Under the pieces are notes generated by a model. That model searched no databases, was not told the DNA's origin, and saw only the letters and a list, made by a program, of their open reading frames with translations. A stretch of 11,911 nucleotides of DNA, from assembly GCA_044870185.1 (NCBI GenBank), contig JBIOYL010000119.1:1-11911 (forward strand), written 5' to 3'. This stretch comes from JBIOYL01 sp044870185 (GTDB lineage: Bacteria > Actinomycetota > CALGFH01). Both the position numbers and the translations under genes were made by a program. Within the stretch, counting starts at the first letter, position 1; each line of letters opens with the position of its first letter. Shown here piece after piece: positions 1-4,871 of this stretch.

Positions 1-516
1 GACTGGGACCAGCGGGCGTGGACCCGGATGATCGCCTGTCGCTGCCGTGCCCTGATCAGCCAGGGCGCCCAGGCGGAGCGGCACTTCCAGGCGGCGCTGG
101 CGGTCGGCGGCCTCGGCGAGCTGCCGCTCGACCTGGCCCGCACCGAGCTGCTGTTTGGCGAGTGGCTCCGGCGGGCACGCCGCCGGGCCGACGCCCGCAC
201 CCACCTGCGCACCGCCCTGGAGCTGTTCGAGCGGCTTGGCGCCACCCCATGGGCCGAACGGGCCCGGGCCGAGCTGCGGGCAAGCGGCGAGACCGTCCGC
301 AAACGCGATCCGAGCACCCATGAGCAGCTCACCCCGCAGGAGCTGCAGGTCGCGCGCCTGGCCGCGCAAGGGCTGAGGAACCGGGAGATCGCGGCGCGGT
401 TGTTCCTGAGCCCGCACACGGTCAGCTATCACCTGCACAAGGTGTTCTCCAAGCTGGGGATCGCCTACCGCGCCGACCTGCGCGGGCACGACCTGGACGA
501 CAGCGCCCCCCGCTGA
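1..516 (+). CDS. LuxR-family transcriptional regulator, C-terminal part (5' end outside window)
   Basis: The reading frame is open from base 1 (D-W-D-Q-R-A-W upstream of the first ATG at 28), so this is the 3' end of a longer gene and ATG 28 is probably internal. The first part is helical and rich in A, L, R and E, like the tetratricopeptide-type repeats before the DNA-binding domain in large ATPase-type LuxR regulators (LAL family). The end, about bases 328-486, is a GerE/LuxR helix-turn-helix: LTPQELQVARLAAQGLRNRE, then IAARLFLSPHTVSYHLHKVF and SKLGI. The family binds promoter DNA as dimers and activates target genes. The sensory and ATPase parts, if present, are off the left edge, so the signal cannot be read. 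The stop TGA (514-516) shares a base with the ATG of the cyclase gene, so the two are probably co-transcribed and translationally coupled. Family assignment is secure; the LAL subtype is inferred. Confidence 0.88.
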   Translation, partial: DWDQRAWTRMIACRCRALISQGAQAERHFQAALAVGGLGELPLDLARTELLFGEWLRRARRRADARTHLRTALELFERLGATPWAERARAELRASGETVRKRDPSTHEQLTPQELQVARLAAQGLRNREIAARLFLSPHTVSYHLHKVFSKLGIAYRADLRGHDLDDSAPR

Positions 517-1649
517 TGAAGTCGTTGCGGCAGCGGCTGCGGCAGGTTCCTGCATGGGCGGTCGACGCGGGCCTGGCGGTCGCGGTGGCGGTCGCGGTCA
601 CGCTCGCGATCGCCGTGTCGCCGGCGCGGGACGCGCGACATGGCGCGGCCGCCTACGCGCTGGGCTTGACGATCGCCGCCTTGGTGCTGGTCCGGCGGCG
701 CTGGCCCCTGGCCGTGCTGGTCGCCTCGGCTGTGCTCCTGCAGGTCTACTACCTGCTGGACTATCCGGGCATCTTCCCGGCCGTGCCGCTGGCGGTAGCG
801 CTCGCCACCGCCTGGGCCGCCGGCCACCGCCGCTGGTCGCTGCTGGTCGCCGCCTGGTTCGTCGCCGTGCAGGTCGCCTACCGGACCCTGGTGTCCAAGA
901 CGCCGCTGCTGCCGGTGCTGGGCGACGCCGTGCGTGACGCCGCGCTGTTCGCGGCGGTGCTGCTGCTGGGGGAGGCGGTGCGGACCCGCCGCGCGCTGGC
1001 GTTGGAGCAGGAGCGGTCGGAGCGGCTGCTGCTCAACATCCTGCCCGCCCCGATCGCGGCCCGCCTCAAACAGCACCAGGAGGTGATCGCCGACGCCTTC
1101 GCCGAGGTCACCGTGCTGTTCGCCGACATCGTCGACTTCACCCGCCGCAGCCAACAGATTCCCCCGGCCCAGGTCGTCGCCACCCTCAACGAGTTGTTCT
1201 CGGCGTTCGACCGGCTCACCCAGGACCACGGCCTGGAGAAGATCAAGACGATCGGCGACGCCTACATGGTCGCGGGCGGGCTGCCCGAGCCACGCCCCGA
1301 CCACGCCCAGGCGGTGGCCGAGCTGGCGCTGGCGATGCGCGACGAGGTTGCCCGACGCTGCGATCCGAGCGGGCGGCCGCTGGCGGTGCGGATCGGCATC
1401 GACACCGGTCCGGTGGTGGCCGGGGTGATCGGCACCAGCAAGTTCAGCTACGACCTGTGGGGGGACACCGTCAACACGGCCAGCCGCATGGAGGCCGAGG
1501 GGGTGGCCGGCTGCGTCCAGGTGACCGCGCGGACCTACCAGCGGTTGCGCTATGGCTACCGGTTGGAGCGGCGGGGGTCGATCCGGGTCAAGGGCAAGGG
1601 CGAGATGGTCACCTACTTCCTGCTCGGAAGGAACCAACAAGCCGGCTGA
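516..1649 (+). CDS. Membrane-anchored class III adenylate cyclase
   Basis: A 377-residue protein predicted to make cyclic AMP from ATP at the inner face of the membrane. Residues 1-155 are hydrophobic, with roughly five or six possible membrane helices (about 14-34, 47-60, 63-81, 88-103, 108-124, 140-152). A signalling-helix linker follows (about 160-185, with the usual LLLNILPAPIAARLK), then the cyclase catalytic domain (about 192-371). Catalytic residues are all visible: metal-binding D204 (FADIVDFT) and D248 (KTIGD), purine-selecting K244 and D313 (YDLWGD), and transition-state N320 and R324 (TVNTASR). The K/D pair is the adenylate rather than guanylate signature, and one chain carries everything needed for a homodimer. 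No separate ribosome-binding site is seen before ATG 516, fitting coupling to the LuxR gene through TGATG. The signal sensed by the membrane part is unknown. High confidence for the enzyme class. Confidence 0.93.
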   Translation: MKSLRQRLRQVPAWAVDAGLAVAVAVAVTLAIAVSPARDARHGAAAYALGLTIAALVLVRRRWPLAVLVASAVLLQVYYLLDYPGIFPAVPLAVALATAWAAGHRRWSLLVAAWFVAVQVAYRTLVSKTPLLPVLGDAVRDAALFAAVLLLGEAVRTRRALALEQERSERLLLNILPAPIAARLKQHQEVIADAFAEVTVLFADIVDFTRRSQQIPPAQVVATLNELFSAFDRLTQDHGLEKIKTIGDAYMVAGGLPEPRPDHAQAVAELALAMRDEVARRCDPSGRPLAVRIGIDTGPVVAGVIGTSKFSYDLWGDTVNTASRMEAEGVAGCVQVTARTYQRLRYGYRLERRGSIRVKGKGEMVTYFLLGRNQQAG

Positions 1650-1666
1650 TTGCCCCAACCAGGCCA

Positions 1667-1881
1667 TCACGACCACGCGGCGGACCTCGCAGCGCAGATC
1701 TTGCGGGGCAGGCTCACGTACTCGAAGAAGCCGATGCCGTCGCAGGCGAACACCGCCACCCCACGGCCGAGGTCCGCCTCGATGCGGCTTTCCAGGGCGA
1801 GCACCCGCGCGACGTCGGCCCGCAGCGACGCGGCCGCGTCGCGCTCCAGCTCGCCGGAGGTGGCCGCGGCCTCGAGAGGTC
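1667..1881 (-). pseudogene. Relic of a baeRF (bacterial eRF1-like) family gene
   Basis: No intact gene occupies the 371 bases between the cyclase and the uS4-like gene. On the minus strand one frame reads a protein-like stretch from about 1881 down to a TGA at 1667-1669: ELERDAAASLRADVARVLAL, ESRIEADL, then GRGVAVFACDGIGFFEYVSL and PRK. The 'RG.AVF.C...GFFE...LP' pattern resembles the segment following the N-terminal region in actinobacterial proteins of the baeRF / Rv2629-like group, which are related to archaeo-eukaryotic release factor 1 and are thought to act on ribosomes. The usual N-terminus and the whole region after the LPR motif are missing, and no start codon precedes it in frame. 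I infer a decayed internal fragment. The family name rests on recalled sequence similarity and should be treated as moderately supported. Confidence 0.5.
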
Positions 1882-1946
1882 AACGCGAGGATGCCGAGCA
1901 TGCAGGTGGGGACCAGCGCGATCACGGCGATGATGAGCGGCGACAT
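1869..1946 (-). pseudogene. Possible N-terminal scrap of a small membrane protein
   Basis: Reading leftward from an ATG at 1944-1946 (or a TTG at 1953-1955), the minus strand encodes MSPLIIAVIALVPTCMLGIL followed by ALTS. This is a typical single hydrophobic membrane segment or signal anchor at a plausible start. After it the frame becomes arginine-rich nonsense running antisense through the cyclase gene, while the protein-like baeRF relic continues in a different frame. It may be the start of a broken membrane protein, or chance. I do not recognise a family. Confidence 0.25.
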
Positions 1947-2020
1947 GGCGGGCAACTTCGAGCGATCATCCGGTGGACGGCCGTTCCTGCTTTCGTCACA
2001 CCCGATTGAGTACCACTGGC

Positions 2021-2275
2021 ATGAGCGCGCAGCCCAACCTCAGCGAGGCGCAGCTGCGCCTGGCGCTGGCCCGGGCCGTGTCAAGCGGCCAGAAGACCGG
2101 GGAGGCGCTGCTGGTCGATCTGGAGACCCGGCTGGACGCGCTGGCACTGCGCGCCGGGTTGGCCCGGACGATCTACCAGGCGCGCCAGGCGGTGGCCCAC
2201 GGCCATGTCACGGTGGACGGCCGCCGAGTGGACCGGCCGTCGTTCCGTGTCCGTCCTGGGGACGTCTCCGGCTGA
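2021..2275 (+). CDS. Miniature uS4-like S4-domain RNA-binding protein
   Basis: An 84-residue protein that aligns by eye with only the middle of actinobacterial ribosomal protein uS4. It has the helix before the S4 fold (LSEAQLRLALARAVSSGQKT, then GEALLVDLETRLDALALRAG) and a full S4 RNA-binding core (ARTIYQARQAVAHGHVTVDG, RRVDRPSFRVRPGDV; about residues 37-82). Ribosomal uS4 is about 200 residues; here the N-terminal ~70 and C-terminal ~70 residues are absent, and the frame stops right after the GDV turn. The S4 domain usually binds structured RNA, often rRNA. The start is taken as ATG 2021, because uS4-like sequence begins just after it; a GTG at 1973 is in frame but adds no recognisable sequence. 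No clear ribosome-binding site is visible. It could be a degenerate extra rpsD copy or a genuine small RNA-binding protein; the undamaged core and clean stop make the second reading credible. It lies 51 bases before the protease gene, in the same direction. Confidence 0.72.
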   Translation: MSAQPNLSEAQLRLALARAVSSGQKTGEALLVDLETRLDALALRAGLARTIYQARQAVAHGHVTVDGRRVDRPSFRVRPGDVSG

Positions 2276-2326
2276 TCCACCGCTGCGCGTGGTACCCAAG
2301 CTGGAGAGACGCGGACCGATCAGGCC

Positions 2327-3550
2327 ATGGAAGCAACCATTCGACTCGGCCGGGTCGCGGGCATCCGGATCGGCGCGAACTGGAGCCTGGTGGCCATCTT
2401 CGTGCTGCTGGTCGCCGGGCTCGCCGGCAACGCGCTCCCGACGCGCTCCCCAGGCTCGGCGGCCGTCGTGTACCTGGCCGCCGCGGTGGTCGCGGCGCTG
2501 CTGTTCTTCGCCTCGCTGCTCGCCCACGAGCTGGCCCACGCGTTGGTTGCCCGCCGTGCCGGCGTGCAGGTCGAGGGCATTACGCTATGGCTGTTCGGCG
2601 GGGTCGCGCGCCTGTCGGGCGAGGCGCGCACGCCTGGCAGCGACTTCCGCATCGCCGCCGTCGGACCCCTGACGAGCCTGCTGCTCGGCGGCGCGTTCGC
2701 CCTGGCGGCGGCCGGGCTGACCACGTTTGGCGGCCCGCCCGTCGCCGTCGCCACCGCGCGGTGGCTTGCCGGGATCAACGTTGTCCTTGCGCTGTTCAAC
2801 CTGCTACCGGGCGCGCCACTGGACGGCGGGCGGATCCTGCGCGCCGCCCTGTGGCGCCGCCACGGCAGCCAGGCGCGCGCGACCAGGACCGCGGCCAGGG
2901 CCGGCCAGGTGCTCGGCGCGGTCCTCATCGCGCTTGGCGTGCTCCAGTTCCTGGCCGGAGCCAGCTTCGGCGGGCTGTGGCTCGCCTTGATCGGCTGGTT
3001 TCTGATCGGTGCCGCCCGTGCCGAGGAGCAGGGCATGCTCGTGCGCCAGGCGCTGGCCGGCGTGCGTGTCCGCGACGTGATGACGCCCGCTCCGCTGACC
3101 GCGTCCGGCGAGGTCAGCGTGGGCCGGTTCCTGGACCAGTACGTGCTGGCCAACCGGTTCTCGACCTTCCCGATCGTCGGCCCGCGCGGAGCGCTCGAAG
3201 GGCTCGTCACCCTGCAGCGGCTCAAGGCGGTGCCGCCCGAGCGGCGGGACAGCACCACGGTCGCCGAGGTCGCCTGCCCACGGGACGAGCTGCTCACCGC
3301 TGCGCCCGACGAGCCTCTGGCCGACCTGCTCGGCCGTCTCGTGGGTTGCGGGGACGGCCGGGCCCTGGTGCTCGACGACGGGCGCCTGGTCGGCATCGTG
3401 TCGCCCAGCGACGTCGCGCGGGTGGTCCAGCTCGCCGCGCTGCGCCACCCCGGCCTGGCACCGCTCGACCTGTCCGCAGCCGCCCACCAACCCACGCCGC
3501 AGGACGCGCAGCCGGCCGAGCGGCCGGACGGCGGCCCCCCGGCCAGCTGA
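2327..3550 (+). CDS. Site-2 protease (M50 metalloprotease) with two CBS domains
   Basis: A 407-residue intramembrane zinc protease of the Rip3-like / SpoIVFB-type class that fuses an M50 core to a pair of CBS domains. Possible membrane helices lie near residues 20-36, 46-66, 108-130, 142-160, 193-211 and 214-229. The zinc-binding HExxH motif is H67-E68-L69-A70-H71 in the second helix, and the second motif, with the third zinc ligand, is NLLPGAPLDGGR (D166). Both are intact, so it should be active. CBS domains follow at about 246-300 (VRVRDVMTPAPLT) and 312-370 (ending LVGIVSPSDVARVVQ); such pairs often bind adenine nucleotides, so proteolysis may respond to energy charge or nucleotide signals. 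A proline-rich tail ends the protein. Such proteases cut membrane-held substrates such as anti-sigma factors; no candidate substrate is adjacent. ATG 2327 starts a typical N-terminus (IRLGRVAGIRIGANWS), with only a distant purine-rich GGAGAG upstream. Confidence 0.93.
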   Translation: MEATIRLGRVAGIRIGANWSLVAIFVLLVAGLAGNALPTRSPGSAAVVYLAAAVVAALLFFASLLAHELAHALVARRAGVQVEGITLWLFGGVARLSGEARTPGSDFRIAAVGPLTSLLLGGAFALAAAGLTTFGGPPVAVATARWLAGINVVLALFNLLPGAPLDGGRILRAALWRRHGSQARATRTAARAGQVLGAVLIALGVLQFLAGASFGGLWLALIGWFLIGAARAEEQGMLVRQALAGVRVRDVMTPAPLTASGEVSVGRFLDQYVLANRFSTFPIVGPRGALEGLVTLQRLKAVPPERRDSTTVAEVACPRDELLTAAPDEPLADLLGRLVGCGDGRALVLDDGRLVGIVSPSDVARVVQLAALRHPGLAPLDLSAAAHQPTPQDAQPAERPDGGPPAS

Positions 3551-3618
3551 GCCGGCCGCGCGCAGACGGCGCAGCTTATGGTGAAGCCGAAGAGGTGCGC
3601 GCCCGGCGGCCTGATCGG

Positions 3619-4317
3619 ATGGCGATGCAACAGCGAACGGTGTTCGTGTTCGACCTCGACGGCACGCTGGTCGACAGCGTCTACCAGCACGTGCTCGCCT
3701 GGCAGGAGGCGCTGGAGGAGGTCGCCGGGATCCGCCTGGCGGTGTGGCGGATCCATCGGCGCATCGGCATGAGCGGCGGGCTGTTCGTCGGTGCGCTGCT
3801 ACGCGAGACCGGGAAGCCGGTCGACGCCGGCATGGTGACGCAGGTGCAACGGGTGCACGCCGAGGTCTACCGGCGCTACGCCGGTCGGGTCCGGCTGCTG
3901 CCGGGCGCCCGCGAGCTGCTCGGCCACCTCGGCAGCCTCGGTGTGCCCTGGGCGGTGGCCACCAGCGGCCTGATGGAGGCGGCCCGGCCGACGCTGGAGC
4001 TGCTGGTGGTCCCCGCCGACGTGCCGGTCGTCACCCGGGATCAGGTCGCGCATGCCAAGCCGGACCCGGACCTGTTCCTTGCCGCCGTGGACCGGCTCGG
4101 CGCCGAGGTCACCGACGCGGTGGTGGTGGGTGACTCGGTATGGGACCTGCTGGCCGCCCGGCGGGCCAGGACGCTGGGGATCGGTCTGCTGGCGGGCGGC
4201 TACGGCCGCGAGGAGCTCGAACGGGCCGGCGCCTACCGGGTCTACGAGGACCCGGCCGACCTGCTGGTCCACCTGGACGAGGTCGGGGTGCGAACGCCCC
4301 ACGCTCCGGCCGGCTGA
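3619..4317 (+). CDS. HAD-superfamily phosphatase (phosphoglycolate phosphatase / beta-phosphoglucomutase-like)
   Basis: A 232-residue cytoplasmic haloacid dehalogenase-type hydrolase with a helical cap. All four HAD motifs are present: motif I FDLDGTLVDS (nucleophile D12, acid/base D14), motif II VATSG (S116), motif III lysine K147 (AHAKPDPDLF), and motif IV VVVGDSVWD (D172, D176) for magnesium. The cap between motifs I and II (about residues 20-95) is the C1 type. Family members remove phosphate from small sugar or organic phosphates; the actual substrate cannot be told. ATG 3619 is chosen because it lies just before the conserved FVFDLDGT strand; ATG 3625 and GTG 3595 are in-frame alternatives. 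The same frame is open far upstream to 1552, but that stretch runs through the protease gene out of frame and is arginine/proline-rich shadow. It starts 68 bases after the protease gene and may be co-transcribed with it. Confidence 0.9.
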   Translation: MAMQQRTVFVFDLDGTLVDSVYQHVLAWQEALEEVAGIRLAVWRIHRRIGMSGGLFVGALLRETGKPVDAGMVTQVQRVHAEVYRRYAGRVRLLPGARELLGHLGSLGVPWAVATSGLMEAARPTLELLVVPADVPVVTRDQVAHAKPDPDLFLAAVDRLGAEVTDAVVVGDSVWDLLAARRARTLGIGLLAGGYGREELERAGAYRVYEDPADLLVHLDEVGVRTPHAPAG

Positions 4318-4322
4318 CCGGC
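4309..4322 (+). other. Small inverted repeat across the HAD gene stop codon
   Basis: GCCGG-CTGA-CCGGC is a perfect 5-bp stem with a 4-base loop that contains the TGA stop. There is no T-tract after it, so it is at best a weak terminator or RNA-stabilising hairpin. Such short GC stems are common by chance at this base composition. Confidence 0.2.
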
Positions 4323-4344
4323 GGTCGCCACCGCGCGGCCGCCG

Positions 4345-4403
4345 TCCAGGCGCCGGATCGCCGCCACGATCCCGACGATCAGGAACGGCTCTACCTCTAC
4401 GTG
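4345..4403 (-). pseudogene. Possible scrap of a PsiE-like membrane protein
   Basis: On the minus strand, a frame different from that of the metallophosphoesterase-like relic beside it reads HVEVEPFLIVGIVAAIRRL. This resembles the conserved C-terminal 'EPFLIVGIIAAIRR' segment of phosphate-starvation-inducible PsiE family membrane proteins, as I recall them. After this the sequence becomes GGR/PAG-rich and unrecognisable. The match is under 20 residues and hydrophobic, so chance is possible; recorded as tentative debris in the 4318-4871 gap. Confidence 0.25.
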
Positions 4404-4582
4404 AGGTTGGCGGGCTCCACCGTTCGGTCGCAGAGGTCCACCACCGCGTACTCGTTTCGGACCAGACTCCCGGGGAGCACGATCAGGGTGCTCGCCAGGA
4501 GCTCGTGCGTGACCCCCGGCCCGCCCGAAATGAGCGCGACCCGGGGGCTGTAGGTCTTGATCAGCCCGGCCAGCGCCCTTGC
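4397..4582 (-). pseudogene. Relic of a metallophosphoesterase-like C-terminus
   Basis: The minus strand reads, in one frame ending at a TAG (4397-4399), ARALAGLIKTYSPRVALISG, GPGVTHELLASTLIVLPGSL, then VRNEYAVVDLCDRTVEPANL. The order 'loop with His - hydrophobic strand - (N/L)PGSL - YAVVDL - tVe' is the closing part of calcineurin-like / YfcE-type phosphoesterases, where the sheet ends with a 'VNPGS...YAVLDL' pair of strands. The frame stays open to about 4650 without a convincing start, and none of the N-terminal metal-binding motifs (DxH, GD, GNH) are present. This looks like the tail of a gene whose front has been deleted. The family call is moderately supported. No other gene was recognised in the 554 bases between the HAD and LuxR genes. 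Confidence 0.42.
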
Positions 4583-4809
4583 GCCTGCTCGAGTTGTCGA
4601 CAGAGGGAAGCCGTCCTTCCTGGTGCCCGCTGCCTTCCCGCCCGAAGCTGGTCAGCCACCCTGGCGCCCAACACCTGGCCGCCCGATGCGGGCAAGGACT
4701 GGGTAGCACCGGGCCGGGTGGACAACCGCTCTTCCCCGCAGAGGCCGCTACTCGCAGCGACGACCCTCGCTCCCCGACGCTACCGTGGGCCCTCGTACCG
4801 ACCGGCCAC

Positions 4810-4815
4810 TACAAT
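4810..4815 (+). promoter_or_regulatory. Possible -10 promoter element before the LuxR regulator
   Basis: TACAAT matches the actinobacterial -10 consensus (TAnnnT) and is notably AT-rich in a very GC-rich stretch, 56 bases before the LuxR start codon. No good -35 hexamer is seen at 16-18 bases upstream (GGGCCC at the 17-base spacing). Candidate only. Confidence 0.3.
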
Positions 4816-4834
4816 GAGCCCGCCCAGGAAGCCG

Positions 4835-4850
4835 CCCACCCCAGGGTGGG
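4835..4850 (+). promoter_or_regulatory. Inverted repeat in the LuxR leader (possible operator)
   Basis: CCCACCC-CA-GGGTGGG is a perfect 7-bp inverted repeat with a 2-base centre, lying about 20 bases after the TACAAT element and 21 bases before the LuxR start codon. Its position would suit an operator, possibly for autoregulation, or a leader RNA hairpin limiting ribosome access. Nothing shows which protein, if any, binds. Confidence 0.3.
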
Positions 4851-4871
4851 TATGAGCCGTGCGAGTCCCCG

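Noticed and set aside
465..1955. A 496-codon minus-strand frame opposite the cyclase
   Set aside because: Arginine- and glycine-rich shadow; only its first ~25 residues look protein-like and are recorded as a possible scrap.
1971..2223. 13-base direct repeat CGGTGGACGGCCG at 1971-1983 and 2211-2223
   Set aside because: The second copy encodes the conserved VDGR turn of the S4 domain and the first lies in the relic-bearing gap; with only two short GC-rich copies and no other mobile-element features, chance is the simpler explanation.
1552..3618. Upstream extension of the HAD reading frame
   Set aside because: The frame is open from 1552 but overlaps the cyclase end, the uS4-like gene and the protease out of frame, and reads as arginine/proline-rich noise; the real gene starts near 3619.
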